Positions 35,714 through 45,497 are shown, counted from the first letter of the stretch. The stretch is DNA of 64,000 bases from Homoserinimonas aerilata (GCF_006716125.1 NZ_VFOM01000001.1:868001-932000), one strand, 5' to 3'. Translations and numbers: made by a program. The notes: generated from the letters alone by a model not told the origin.

Positions 35714-36580
35714 TTGACCACGTCGAACACCGCAGGAACCCACGAGCCCAGCACCGTCGAGCTTGATCGACGCGCCTTTCGCAAGCGGCAGGGCGCCAAG
35801 TCGCTCGCCATCAGCATCATCAGCACCATCGTCTTCGCGGGCCTCCTCGCAGTCGGGCTCGTCAACAGCCCCGGCTGGGCGGGCGTGCAGAAGTCGTTCT
35901 TCAACGTCGATGTCGGTGTCGCGGCGTTCCCCGCAGTGGTCAAGGGCCTCTGGCTCAACATCCAGGTGCTGTTCTTCTCCGCGATCGGCGTGGCCATCTT
36001 CGGCAGCCTGCTCGCCATCGCCCGCACGCTGCGCGGCCCCGTGTTCACGCCGCTGCGCTACGCCTCGGCCGTCTACACCGACTTCTTTCGCGGCATCCCG
36101 CTGCTGCTCGTGCTCTACCTGGTGGGCTTCGGCCTGCCCGGCCTCGACATCTTCGGCCGCCTCCCGGCCCAGGTCTGGGGAACGATCGCGCTCATCCTCA
36201 CCTACTCGGCGTACGTCGCCGAGGTGCTCAGGGCCGGCATCGAGGCCGTGCATCCGTCGCAGCGCCTCGCCTCTCGCTCGCTCGGGCTCAACTATGCCAA
36301 GACGCTGAGGCTCGTCGTGATGCCCCAGGCCGTGCGCAAGGTGACCCCGGCACTCATGAACGACTTCGTCTCGATGCAGAAAGACGTGGGGCTCATCTCG
36401 GTGCTCGGCGCCGTAGACGCGATCCGGGCCGCCCAGATCGAGGTCGCGCACAGCTACAACTTCACGCCCTATGTGCTCGCGGGCATCCTCTTCGTCATGC
36501 TCTCGTGGCCGATGATCAGGCTCACCGACTGGTACACGGCCCGGGCGCAACGCCGCGAGCAGATCGGGGGTGCGGTGTGA
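35714..36580 (+). CDS. Amino-acid ABC transporter permease
   Basis: A membrane permease (about 288 residues) of the polar amino-acid type. It has five or six helices and the EAA loop, visible as EVLRAGIEAVHPSQRLASRSLGLNYAKTLRLVVMPQAVRK. The start is uncertain: TTG 35714 is my choice, an in-frame ATG lies at 35657. It lies between the binding-protein and ATPase genes. Confidence 0.9.
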   Translation: MTTSNTAGTHEPSTVELDRRAFRKRQGAKSLAISIISTIVFAGLLAVGLVNSPGWAGVQKSFFNVDVGVAAFPAVVKGLWLNIQVLFFSAIGVAIFGSLLAIARTLRGPVFTPLRYASAVYTDFFRGIPLLLVLYLVGFGLPGLDIFGRLPAQVWGTIALILTYSAYVAEVLRAGIEAVHPSQRLASRSLGLNYAKTLRLVVMPQAVRKVTPALMNDFVSMQKDVGLISVLGAVDAIRAAQIEVAHSYNFTPYVLAGILFVMLSWPMIRLTDWYTARAQRREQIGGAV

Positions 36581-37338
36581 GCGAACAGGCTTCCGCCGGG
36601 TCGGTGCTGCGCATCGACGGCGTGCACAAATGGTTCGGCGACACCCCCGTGCTTCGCGGCATCGACATCGAGGTGGCCCGCCACGAGGTCGTCGCGCTCA
36701 TCGGCGCCAGCGGCTCGGGCAAGTCGACGCTGCTCAAGACGATCAACCTGCTCGAGGGGGTCGACGACGGCCAGATCCACCTCGGCGAGACCGACATAAC
36801 CGATCCGCGCATCGATGCCGACAGCATCCGGGGTCGCATCGGTGTCGTCTTTCAGCACTACAACCTGTTCCCGCACATGAACGTTCTGAACAACGTGACG
36901 CTCGCGAGCCGACAGGTATTCGGGGTGAAGCGCGCCGCAGCAGAGAAGCGGGGGCTCGAACTGCTCGAGCGCATCGGCCTCGCCGACAAGGCCCGCGAGT
37001 ATCCCGATCGACTCTCGGGCGGACAGCAGCAGCGCGTCGCCATCGCCCGCGCCATCGCGACCGACCCCGAGCTGCTGCTGCTCGATGAGATCACGAGCGC
37101 GCTCGACCCACAGCTGGTCGGGGAGGTGCTCGACCTCGTGCACGAGCTCAAGGCGGGCGGCAGCACGATTCTCATGGCGACGCACGAGATGTCGTTCGCG
37201 CGTCGCGTCGCCGACAGGGTCGTCTTTCTCAAGGGCGGCAAGATCATCGAGTCGGGCACGCCTCAGCAGATCTTCGACGCGCCGCGCGAGGAGGAGACCC
37301 GCGAGTTCCTCTCCCGACTGCGCGATCCGCTCGCGTAG
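36577..37338 (+). CDS. Amino-acid ABC transporter ATP-binding protein
   Basis: A 253-residue ATPase. It has Walker A GASGSGKST (about 40-48), the Q-loop VFQHYNLFPHMNVLNNV, signature LSGGQQQR, Walker B LLLLDEITSALDP and the H-loop ATHEMSFARRVADR. It powers uptake with the preceding permease. Start GTG 36577 overlaps the permease stop by 4 nt (GTGA). Confidence 0.95.
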   Translation: MSEQASAGSVLRIDGVHKWFGDTPVLRGIDIEVARHEVVALIGASGSGKSTLLKTINLLEGVDDGQIHLGETDITDPRIDADSIRGRIGVVFQHYNLFPHMNVLNNVTLASRQVFGVKRAAAEKRGLELLERIGLADKAREYPDRLSGGQQQRVAIARAIATDPELLLLDEITSALDPQLVGEVLDLVHELKAGGSTILMATHEMSFARRVADRVVFLKGGKIIESGTPQQIFDAPREEETREFLSRLRDPLA

Positions 37339-37427
37339 GGCTCCTGCGGTGGGATCAGACACGCGACGATAGCGGGAGAGATGCCGTTGCCACGGCGTCG
37401 ATTGCTACTGTGGCCGCGGAGGGTCGC

Positions 37428-38183
37428 ATGGACTCGACCGAGGTGGTTCTGAGCGACTGGATCAACGTCGTCGATCTGGCCGGAGTGCTCGGCAACGCCG
37501 TGTTGGGCGGTATCGCCGCGCGGGCTGCACGCCTCGACATCGTCGGATTCATCATCCTCGCCATACTGTCCGGGCTCGGTGGCGGCATCATCCGCGACAC
37601 CCTTCTGCAGCGCGGAACCCCCGTCGCGTTCACCGACCCGCTCTACCTGTACATGGCGATCCTCGGTGCGGTCGTCGCGTTCTTCATCTCCTTCACGAGC
37701 AGGACATCGCAGCGGATGCTCATCCTCCTCGACGCGTTGGCCGTCGGATGCTGGGCGGCGGCGGGCACGCAGAAGGCGCTCGTCGCCGGACTCGGGTGGC
37801 TGCCCGCGATCATCCTGGGCATGGTCACCGCGATCGGCGGGGGCATGGTGCGCGACGTGTTCCTCATGAAGGTGCCGACCGTGTTCGGCGGCAACACCCT
37901 GTACGCGACGAGCGCGTTTGTGGCGAGCATCGAGATGGTGGTGCTCAGCAGTCTCGGCCTGCCGGTGATCGGCTCCGTCGTGGCGATCCTGAGCGGCGCC
38001 GCGCTCTCCTTGCTGGCTCGCCGCTTCGGGTGGATACTTCCCACAGAGGTACGACTCCCGCATCCGAATGCGGGTGTGATGACGGGCTGGTTGAGCCGGT
38101 GGTGGAGCGGGGCCCGCAGACCGGGAGCACGACCCGGGCAGACGAAGGAAGAAGCAAATGGCGGCGACGATCGAAGCGAATGA
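37428..38183 (+). CDS. TRIC-type cation channel (UPF0126)
   Basis: A 251-residue membrane protein built of two repeated three-helix units, each with a glycine-rich segment: SGLGGGIIRDTLLQR and TAIGGGMVRDVFLMK. These match the prokaryotic TRIC/YadS family, which forms K+-permeable channels. A hydrophilic tail of about 35 residues follows. GGAGGG lies 4 nt before ATG 37428. It overlaps the M20 hydrolase gene by 26 nt on the same strand. Confidence 0.88.
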   Translation: MDSTEVVLSDWINVVDLAGVLGNAVLGGIAARAARLDIVGFIILAILSGLGGGIIRDTLLQRGTPVAFTDPLYLYMAILGAVVAFFISFTSRTSQRMLILLDALAVGCWAAAGTQKALVAGLGWLPAIILGMVTAIGGGMVRDVFLMKVPTVFGGNTLYATSAFVASIEMVVLSSLGLPVIGSVVAILSGAALSLLARRFGWILPTEVRLPHPNAGVMTGWLSRWWSGARRPGARPGQTKEEANGGDDRSE

Positions 38184-39456
38184 CAGCGGCGACCTCGGGG
38201 CCGCTGCGACGAGCGTGCTCTCAGGCCAGGCCGCGATGCAGGCCTGGCAGGAGGGCCTCTACAAGGATCTTCACAGGCATCCGGAGCTTGGCCATCACGA
38301 GGTGAGAACGGCATCCGTCGCCGCCGAGGCCCTGCGCGGATTCGGTTTCGAGGTGCACGAGAAGATCGGCACGACGGGGGTCGTGGGCGTGCTGCGCAAC
38401 GGTGACGGGCCGACCGTGCTGATGCGGGCCGACATGGATGCGCTGCCGATGGCGGAGAAGACCGGCCTCGACTATGCGAGCACCGAGACGACCACCGACG
38501 ACTCCGGCGCGGGGACGGCCGTGATGCATGCCTGTGGTCATGACATCCACGTCGCCTGCCTGCTGGGTGCGGCGAAACTGTTCGCCGGCGCCATGGATGC
38601 GTGGCAGGGCACCTTCGTCGCGCTGTTCCAGCCGGCGGAGGAGGTCGCGACGGGGGCGACCGCAATGGTCGACGGGGGAGTGACGAAGCTCGTGCCGAAG
38701 CCCGATGTGGCGCTGGCTCAGCACGTGCTCGCCTTCCCCTCCGGCCGGGTCGGCGTGCGCCCCGGCCCGTTCCTGTCGGGTGCCGACAGCATGCGCGTCA
38801 CCGTCTACGGGCGCGGCAGCCACGGCTCGATGCCGCAGCTCTCCGTCGACCCGGTCGTTCTTGCGGCGATGATCGTCGTGCGGTTGCAGGCGGTCGTGGC
38901 CCGCGAGATCGCGCCCGACGAGTTCGCGGTGCTGACAGTGGGTAGGATCGCGGGCGGCTCGAAGAGCAACATCATCTCCGACCACGCGGTGCTCGAACTG
39001 AACATCCGCAGCTACAGCGAGCAGACCAGGGCGACGCTGCTGGCGGCCATCGAGCGGGTCGTGCGCGGCGAGTGCGCCGCCTCGGGCTCGCCGCAGGAGC
39101 CCGAGTTCGAGATCTACGACCACTTTCCCCTCACCGACAACGATGCGGATGCGACGGCGAGGGTGGATGCCGCGTTCCGGGCTCACTTCGGCGGCGATGC
39201 GTTCACCATCGACCGCCAGTCGGCGAGCGAGGATTTCAGCGAGATTCCGCGGGCGTTCGGCGTGCCCTACGTGTACTGGGGCATCGGCGGCACCGACCCG
39301 GAGGTCTACGCCGCCGCGGAGGCCGCAGGGACCGTCTCGACCACGATCCCGGCGAACCATTCGCCGCAGTTCGCCCCCGTCATCGAGCCGACGCTGCGTG
39401 CGGGCACGGCGGTCGTCGCCGCGCTCGCCTGGCTGGCAGGCCCCTCGGGGGTGTGA
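38158..39456 (+). CDS. M20 family metallohydrolase (hippurate hydrolase type)
   Basis: A 432-residue amidohydrolase. It has the metal site around VLMRADMDALPMAEKTG, HACGHDIHVACLLGAAK and the glutamate in FQPAEEVATGA. Relatives split N-acyl amino acids and hippurate-like amides. A dimerisation insert follows, and NHSPQFAPVIEPTLRAGT ends the catalytic part. AAGGAAGAAG precedes ATG 38158, which lies inside the end of the TRIC gene. Confidence 0.92.
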   Translation: MAATIEANDSGDLGAAATSVLSGQAAMQAWQEGLYKDLHRHPELGHHEVRTASVAAEALRGFGFEVHEKIGTTGVVGVLRNGDGPTVLMRADMDALPMAEKTGLDYASTETTTDDSGAGTAVMHACGHDIHVACLLGAAKLFAGAMDAWQGTFVALFQPAEEVATGATAMVDGGVTKLVPKPDVALAQHVLAFPSGRVGVRPGPFLSGADSMRVTVYGRGSHGSMPQLSVDPVVLAAMIVVRLQAVVAREIAPDEFAVLTVGRIAGGSKSNIISDHAVLELNIRSYSEQTRATLLAAIERVVRGECAASGSPQEPEFEIYDHFPLTDNDADATARVDAAFRAHFGGDAFTIDRQSASEDFSEIPRAFGVPYVYWGIGGTDPEVYAAAEAAGTVSTTIPANHSPQFAPVIEPTLRAGTAVVAALAWLAGPSGV

Positions 39457-39466
39457 ACCGACTGGC

Positions 39467-39829
39467 TCAGTCGTCGCCTCGGAGCATCGTGATCGTCAGC
39501 CGAGAAGGTTCGTGGGCCAGCACTGCGTGGGGCAGGCCCGCCGTGAGATGCAGCAGCGCGCCCGGTGTGAGCACGTTCGCCGAGTCGCCGACCGTGAATG
39601 TGAAGCGGCCCTCCAACACCTGAATGAGGATCGGAACGGGGGCCTTGTGCTCCTTGAGCTCCTGGCCTGCGTCGAAGGCGAGATGCATGACGCGCGCACG
39701 ATCGGCGTCGAGGATGCGCTGCGGCGCGACCCGCCCTTCGATGAACGGATGCGCATCCGCCAGATCCTGCAGGCCCGTTGCGACGACCGTCAGGCCGTGC
39801 GTCGTATTCTCTCCGTGCTCGTCACCCAT
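39467..39829 (-). CDS. Small cupin domain protein
   Basis: A 120-residue single-domain cupin. It has VMHLAFDAGQELKEHKAPVPILIQVLEGRFTFTVG and then NVLTPGALLHLTAGLPHAVLAHE, the paired cupin motifs with metal-binding histidines. Function unknown. GAGAGAGGC lies upstream of ATG 39829. It stands 31 nt downstream of the SDR gene on the same strand and is probably co-transcribed with it. Confidence 0.82.
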   Translation of the reverse strand: MGDEHGENTTHGLTVVATGLQDLADAHPFIEGRVAPQRILDADRARVMHLAFDAGQELKEHKAPVPILIQVLEGRFTFTVGDSANVLTPGALLHLTAGLPHAVLAHEPSRLTITMLRGDD

Positions 39830-39860
39830 GACTGTGCCTCTCTCGTCCGTTCGGTCATGC

Positions 39861-41402
39861 TCACCAGGCGGCGGGCTTGTAGTCCTTGAGGAAGACGCCG
39901 AAGAGGTCGACGCCCGCTTCGCCCTGCACGATCGGGTCGTAGACGCGGGCGGCGCCGTCGACGAGGTCGAGGGGCGCGTGGAAGCCCTCCTCGGCCAGCC
40001 GCACCTTCGTGTGGTGCGGGCGCTCATCGGTGATCCATCCGGTGTCGACGGCGGTCATCAGGATTCCGTCAGTCTCGAGCATCTCGCCGGCGCTCGTGCG
40101 GGTGAGCATGTTGAGGGCCGCCTTCGCCATGTTGGTGTGCGGATGCCCCGGCCCCTTGTAGCGGCGCGAGAACTGGCCCTCCATGGCTGAGACATTGACG
40201 ACGTACTTGCGGTGGGCGGGGGATGCCGCCATCGCCGCGCGCAGGCGGCTGATCAGCAGGAACGGCGCCGTCGCGTTGGCGAGCTGCACCTCGAGCATCT
40301 CGAGCGGTTCGACCTGCTGCACGTGCTGGGTCCAGCTGTTCACATGGTCTTCGTCGGGGATGAGCCCGCCGGCGTCGATCGCGGTTCCGGCGGCGAGCCG
40401 TTCGAGCGAGGATGAGCCGGCCATCATGGCCTCGGCGGCGAGGTTCTCTGCCACGGTCTGCTTGTCGGCGTCGAGGGCCGTGCGGGCGAGCAGCGGATGC
40501 GCGCCGACCGATGCGGCGATCGAGAGCGGATGCGCGTCGTTGGTGTGCCCGAAGGTCACCAGTTCGGGCAGCGGGCCGTCCGGCAGCGGGGCGAGCTCGG
40601 CGTCGACGAGCGCGCTGTACGCCCCCGGGGAGCGTCGCACCGTCTGGGCGGCATTGTTGATGAGGATGTCGAGCGGGCCGGCCGCCGCGACGGAGTCGGC
40701 GAGTCCGATCACCTGGGCGGGGTCGCGCAGGTCGATGCCGACCACGCGTAGGCGGTGCAGCCAGTCGCCCGAATCCTCGAGCGACGAGAAGCGGCGCACG
40801 GCGTCGCGCGGGAACCGCGTGGTGATGGTGGTGTGGGCTCCGTCGCGCAGCAGTCGCAGCGCGATGTACATGCCGATCTTGGCGCGGCCGCCCGTCAGCA
40901 GCGCACGCTTGCCGCTCAGATCGGTGCGGGCATCCCTCTTGCTGTGGCTGAACGCCGCACAGTCGGGGCAGAGCTGGTGGTAGAAGGCATCCACCTGTGT
41001 GTAGTGCTGCTTGCAGATGTAGCAGGCGCGCGACTTGATGAGGTGGCCGGCGACGGGGGCCTCGGTGCCCGGCTCCAGCGGGATTCCGCGCGTCTCGTCG
41101 TCGATGCGGTCGGCTGCGCCGGTAGCCGTCGCGGCCACGACCGCCCTGTCGGCGTCGGCGATCACGGCGCGCTTCTCAAGGCGACGATTGCGCTTGACGG
41201 CCTTGAACATCCGCGCGGTCGCCTGGCGAACGGTCACGAAGTCGGGGTGCTCCTCGTCGATGTCGTCCATCGATGAGAGCACGCGGAGGGTGGTTGCGAG
41301 GTCGTCGGGGTCGATCGTCGAGAAGCCTTCGCTGTTCACACGGGGAGCGTCGGCGGGTGCCGTCTCGTCGAAGTCGGCGGATGATTCGGGTGCGGCGGTC
41401 AT
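39861..41402 (-). CDS. SDR oxidoreductase with an N-terminal zinc-knuckle-like segment
   Basis: A 513-residue protein. Residues 1-115 are charged; then CYICKQHYTQVDAFYHQLCPDC (about 125-146) is a four-Cys zinc-binding-like element. The Rossmann part follows: ALLTGGRAKIGMYIALRLL, DILINNAAQTVRRSPGAYS, and the catalytic VVNVSAMEGQFSRRYKGPGHPHTNMAKAAL, in which the usual YxxxK position is not a clean match. The coenzyme is probably NAD(P). I placed the ATG at 41402, which has TAGAAT-N7 upstream. It is divergent from the helicase gene, with 54 nt between starts. Confidence 0.8.
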   Translation of the reverse strand: MTAAPESSADFDETAPADAPRVNSEGFSTIDPDDLATTLRVLSSMDDIDEEHPDFVTVRQATARMFKAVKRNRRLEKRAVIADADRAVVAATATGAADRIDDETRGIPLEPGTEAPVAGHLIKSRACYICKQHYTQVDAFYHQLCPDCAAFSHSKRDARTDLSGKRALLTGGRAKIGMYIALRLLRDGAHTTITTRFPRDAVRRFSSLEDSGDWLHRLRVVGIDLRDPAQVIGLADSVAAAGPLDILINNAAQTVRRSPGAYSALVDAELAPLPDGPLPELVTFGHTNDAHPLSIAASVGAHPLLARTALDADKQTVAENLAAEAMMAGSSSLERLAAGTAIDAGGLIPDEDHVNSWTQHVQQVEPLEMLEVQLANATAPFLLISRLRAAMAASPAHRKYVVNVSAMEGQFSRRYKGPGHPHTNMAKAALNMLTRTSAGEMLETDGILMTAVDTGWITDERPHHTKVRLAEEGFHAPLDLVDGAARVYDPIVQGEAGVDLFGVFLKDYKPAAW

Positions 41403-41409
41403 TGGGCCG

Positions 41410-41415
41410 ATTCTA
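41410..41415 (-). promoter_or_regulatory. Candidate leaderless -10 (TAGAAT) of the SDR gene
   Basis: On the minus strand TAGAAT is followed by 7 nt and ATG 41402. There is no ribosome binding site. Confidence 0.5.
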
Positions 41416-41456
41416 CCCGGCACGGTCGCCGGGCCACGAATGTGAAAGGGTTAGGC

Positions 41457-43985
41457 GTGACCTCGCCGACCCTGCCTGAACTGCTGCCGCAGGCGACGAG
41501 CCCGGATGCGGCGTTCGCACTGTTCGAGCAGTGGGCGAGCGGTCGCGGACTGCCGCTCTATCCCGCCCAGGAGGAGGCGGTCATGGAGCTCGTCACGGGC
41601 GCCAACGTCATCCTCAGCACGCCGACCGGCAGTGGCAAGTCGCTCGTCGCCATCGGCGCTCATTTCGCGGCGATGGCCGAGGGGCGTCGCAGTTACTACA
41701 CCGCCCCCATCAAGGCGCTCGTGTCGGAGAAGTTCTTCGCCCTCGTCGACATCTTCGGGGCATCCAATGTGGGCATGGTCACGGGCGATTCGAGCGTCAA
41801 CGCCGACGCGCCCATCGTCTGCTGCACCGCCGAGATCATCGCCAACATCGCGCTGCGCGAGGGGGCGGATGCCGACGTCGGCCAGGTGGTCATGGACGAG
41901 TTCCATTTCTATGCCGACCCCGAGCGAGGCTGGGCGTGGCAGGTGCCGCTGCTGGCCCTGCCGAACACCCAGTTCATCCTCATGTCGGCGACGCTCGGCG
42001 ACGTCGACTGGCTGGCCCTCGACCTGAGCCGGCGCACGGGCCGCGAGACGGCGACCGTGACGGGTGTCGACCGGCCGGTTCCCCTGCACTTCGAATATGT
42101 GACGACGCCCGTGCATGAGACGGTCGAGCAGTTGCTCGAGACTCAGCGCGCGCCCGTCTACATCGTGCACTTCTCACAGCTGGCCGCGCTCGAGCGGGCG
42201 CAGGCGCTCACGAGCATCCGCGTCGCCACGCGGGAGCAGCGGGATGCGATCGCCGACGCGATCGGCGATTTCAGGTTCACGACCCGCTTCGGTCAGACGC
42301 TGTCGCGCCTCGTGCGTTCGGGCATCGGCGTGCACCACGCCGGCATGCTGCCCAAGTATCGCCGCCTCGTGGAGCAGCTCGCCCAGCAGGGGCTCCTGCG
42401 TGTCATCTGCGGCACCGACACGCTCGGCGTCGGCATCAATGTGCCGATCCGAACGGTGCTGCTGACCGGCCTGACCAAGTTCGACGGCACTCGGATGCGT
42501 CAGCTGACAGCGCGAGAGTTCCACCAGATCGCGGGGCGGGCCGGCCGTGCGGGGTTCGACACCTCCGGCACGGTCGTCGTGCAGGCGCCGGAGCACGAGT
42601 CGGAGAACGCGAAGGCGGTCGCCAAGGCGGGCGACGACCCGAAGAAGCTCAAGAAGCTTGTGCGCAAGAAGGCGCCCGAGGGTTTCGTCTCGTGGGGCGA
42701 GCCGAGCTTCAACCGGCTCATCACGGCCGAGCCGGAGCGCCTCACCTCGCACATGGCCGTGAGTCACGCGATGCTGCTCAACGTCATCGCGCGAGGGGGA
42801 GACCCGTTCTCGGCCGTGCGGTCGCTGCTCGAGGACAACCACGAGTCGCGGCCTTCGCAGCTCGCGCTGCTGCGCCAGGCCCTCGCGATCTATCGCACGC
42901 TGCGCACTGCCGGCGTCGTAGAGGACGGGCCGGAGGGCATCCGCCTCACCGTCGATCTGCAGCCGAACTTCGCGCTCAACCAGCCGCTGTCGCCGTTCGC
43001 TCTCGCCGTGTTCGATCTGATCAGCCCGCCGATGGCTCCGGACGGAACGCCGGGGGAGCATCCGCCGGGCTTCGCCCTCGACATCGTCTCCATCCTCGAG
43101 GCGACCCTCGAGAATCCCCGCCCCGTCCTCTCCGCCCAGGAGTCGATGGCGCGCGGTGAGGCGGTCGCCGCGATGAAGGCTGAGGGCATCGAGTACGAGC
43201 AGCGCATGGAACTGCTGGAGACGATCAGCTACCCGAAGCCGCTCGAGGAGCTTCTCGAGGCGGCGTTCACGACGTATCGCGCATCGCAGCCGTGGGTGGG
43301 CGACTTCGAGTTGAAGCCGAAGTCGGTGGTGCGTGACCTGTACGAGCGGGCGATGACGTTCAACGACTACATCGGCTTCTACAAGCTGGCCCGCAGTGAG
43401 GGTCTCGTGTTGCGTTATCTCTCGGATGCGTTCCGCGCGGCCCGGCAGACGATCCCCGACGAGCTGAAGACAGACGAGCTGCGCGACCTCATCGAGTGGC
43501 TGGGCGAGCTGGTGCGGCAGGTCGATTCGAGTCTGCTCGACGAGTGGGAGGAGCTGAGTCACCCGGATCCGGATGCGCACCATGACGCGCCCGCCCTGCC
43601 GCCGGCACCCCGCGGGGTCACGTCGAACGAGCGCGCGTTCATGGTTCTTGTGCGCAACGAGCTGTTCCGCAGGGTTCAGCTGGCCGCGCTGGAACGCTAC
43701 GACGACCTCGGCGAGCTGGATGCGGGGTCGGGGTTCACAGCCGAGCGCTGGGCTGAGGCCATGGACGGCTACTGGGCGGAGCACGACGAGCTGCTGACGG
43801 GGCCGGATGCGCGCAGTGCGGCGATGCTGTCGATCGAGCGACACGCAGACGAATGGCGTGTGCGACAGGTCTTCGCGGACCCGCAGGGCTATCACGACTG
43901 GGGCATGGACGCCGTCGTCAACCTCGCCGAATCCGACGACTCGGGCGTCGCCGTCGTGCGGATCACGGGCGTCTCGCGACTCTGA
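41457..43985 (+). CDS. Ski2-like DEAD/DEAH helicase with DUF3516
   Basis: An 842-residue superfamily 2 helicase. It has Walker A STPTGSGKS (about 55), motif Ia TAPIKALVSEKFF, motif II DEFH, motif III SATLGD, and motif VI QIAGRAGRAG. The C-terminal ~400 residues match the DUF3516 region found only with this helicase in actinobacteria. Substrate RNA or DNA is unknown. I chose GTG 41457, since AAAGGG precedes it; an in-frame GTG at 41442 is possible. Confidence 0.9.
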   Translation: MTSPTLPELLPQATSPDAAFALFEQWASGRGLPLYPAQEEAVMELVTGANVILSTPTGSGKSLVAIGAHFAAMAEGRRSYYTAPIKALVSEKFFALVDIFGASNVGMVTGDSSVNADAPIVCCTAEIIANIALREGADADVGQVVMDEFHFYADPERGWAWQVPLLALPNTQFILMSATLGDVDWLALDLSRRTGRETATVTGVDRPVPLHFEYVTTPVHETVEQLLETQRAPVYIVHFSQLAALERAQALTSIRVATREQRDAIADAIGDFRFTTRFGQTLSRLVRSGIGVHHAGMLPKYRRLVEQLAQQGLLRVICGTDTLGVGINVPIRTVLLTGLTKFDGTRMRQLTAREFHQIAGRAGRAGFDTSGTVVVQAPEHESENAKAVAKAGDDPKKLKKLVRKKAPEGFVSWGEPSFNRLITAEPERLTSHMAVSHAMLLNVIARGGDPFSAVRSLLEDNHESRPSQLALLRQALAIYRTLRTAGVVEDGPEGIRLTVDLQPNFALNQPLSPFALAVFDLISPPMAPDGTPGEHPPGFALDIVSILEATLENPRPVLSAQESMARGEAVAAMKAEGIEYEQRMELLETISYPKPLEELLEAAFTTYRASQPWVGDFELKPKSVVRDLYERAMTFNDYIGFYKLARSEGLVLRYLSDAFRAARQTIPDELKTDELRDLIEWLGELVRQVDSSLLDEWEELSHPDPDAHHDAPALPPAPRGVTSNERAFMVLVRNELFRRVQLAALERYDDLGELDAGSGFTAERWAEAMDGYWAEHDELLTGPDARSAAMLSIERHADEWRVRQVFADPQGYHDWGMDAVVNLAESDDSGVAVVRITGVSRL

Positions 43986-44075
43986 TCTCGCGGCTCTGAG
44001 CGGTCAGCTCGTGATCGGCTGTCGTCGGAGTAACATCGGCACAGCGGGCCGTGCCCGCGGGGAGTCGAGGGTGGC

Positions 44076-45488
44076 ATGGGCATCGATACGGGTGCGGCAC
44101 AGGCGGGTACGAGAGAACTGCGCCTCGTGCTGTCGATCGCGATCCTCGCATCCTTCGTCGCGTTCCTCGACGGCACGGTCGTCAACGTGGCGCTTCCAGC
44201 GATCACCGAGGAGCTCGGCGGTGGGCTCGCTGTGCAGCAGTGGACGGTCGACGCCTACCTGATCACGCTCGGCGCCCTCATCCTTGTGGCCGGATCGCTG
44301 TCGGATGTCTACGGTCGGCTGGTCGTGATGAGGGTCGGCCTCGTGGGGTTCGGCGTGACCTCGGTCATGATCGCGCTCGCGCCGACGCCGGAGTTCCTCG
44401 TGATCTCCCGGGGCCTGCAGGGCATAGCGGGCGCTCTCCTGGTGCCCAGCTCGCTCGCGCTCATCATGTCGAACTTCCGCGGCCCGGCGCAGGGCCGCGC
44501 GATCGGTCGCTGGACGGCCTTCACGAGCGCCGCGATGATCGTGGGGCCGCTCATCGGCGGCCTCCTCGTCGACGGCCTGTCGTGGCGCTGGGTGTTCCTC
44601 ATCAACATCCTGCCGATCACGGTGACGCTCGTGCTCATGTCTCGCCTGACACAGCGAGACAGGAGAGATCCGGATGCCTCGGTCGACTACCCGGGCGCAG
44701 TGCTGGCGATCATCGGCCTCGGCGGGCCGGTCTTCGCCCTCATCGAGCAGGGAAATCTGGGCTGGGCGCATCCGGCGATCTGGGGCCCTTTCATCGGGGG
44801 AGTGATCGCTTTCGGCCTGTTCCTGGTGCGGCAGCGGCGGGCACGCGTGCCGATGATGCCGTTCAGTATCTTCCGCATCCGCAACTTCTCGGTGGGCAAT
44901 GTGGCGACCGTGCTCGTCTACGGGGCGCTCTCGCTGTCGGGGTTCATCATCGTCGTGTTCCTCCAGCAGCAGGCCGACTTCAGCGCCGTGCTCGCCGGCC
45001 TGTCGATGCTGCCCGTCACCATCATCATGATCGCGACGTCGAGCTTCTTCGGCGGGCTCTCCGGCCGATTCGGGCCGCGGCTGTTCATGGCGGCCGGGCC
45101 GATCATCGCTGGCGTCGGGTTCCTTCTCATGCTGACGACGACGCTGCCGGTGGACTACTGGACGCAGCTGCTGCCGGGCATCCTGCTCTTCGGCCTCGGC
45201 CTGAGCACAACGGTGGCGCCGCTGACCTCCGCGATCTTGGGCGACATCGACCCGCGCCAGTCGGGCATCGGCTCGGCGGTGAACAACGCGATCTCCCGGG
45301 TGGCGGGCCTCGTCGCGATCGCCCTGCTCGGCATCATCGTGGGCGAGAGCCTCGACCTCGATGGCCTGCACAGGGGGCTGATCGTGACGGCTACGCTGCT
45401 GATCGCGGGCGGTCTGGTGTCGGCTGTGGGCATCCGCAATCCTCCCCATGCCACCGCGCAGCAGACTGTGGCCTCGCCCGCCGAGTGA
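44076..45488 (+). CDS. MFS drug-resistance transporter, DHA2 (14-helix) family
   Basis: A 470-residue transporter with about 14 helices. LDGTVVNVALPAITEELGG and SLSDVYGRLVVMRVGLV are the DHA2 motifs (the latter with the DxxGR loop), and GRWTAFTSAAMIVGPLIGGLL is motif C. Family members export hydrophobic drugs by proton exchange. GAGGGTGGC precedes ATG 44076; GCGGGC-CGT-GCCCGC (44044-44058) just upstream could be an operator or hairpin. It converges with a quinone reductase 9 nt after its stop. Confidence 0.9.
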   Translation: MGIDTGAAQAGTRELRLVLSIAILASFVAFLDGTVVNVALPAITEELGGGLAVQQWTVDAYLITLGALILVAGSLSDVYGRLVVMRVGLVGFGVTSVMIALAPTPEFLVISRGLQGIAGALLVPSSLALIMSNFRGPAQGRAIGRWTAFTSAAMIVGPLIGGLLVDGLSWRWVFLINILPITVTLVLMSRLTQRDRRDPDASVDYPGAVLAIIGLGGPVFALIEQGNLGWAHPAIWGPFIGGVIAFGLFLVRQRRARVPMMPFSIFRIRNFSVGNVATVLVYGALSLSGFIIVVFLQQQADFSAVLAGLSMLPVTIIMIATSSFFGGLSGRFGPRLFMAAGPIIAGVGFLLMLTTTLPVDYWTQLLPGILLFGLGLSTTVAPLTSAILGDIDPRQSGIGSAVNNAISRVAGLVAIALLGIIVGESLDLDGLHRGLIVTATLLIAGGLVSAVGIRNPPHATAQQTVASPAE

Positions 45489-45497
45489 CGGTCGGCG

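Noticed and set aside
44044..44058. GCGGGC-CGT-GCCCGC upstream of the MFS gene as a firm operator
   Set aside because: Six-base GC stems with short loops are common by chance in such DNA, and no regulator gene is adjacent; kept only as a remark.
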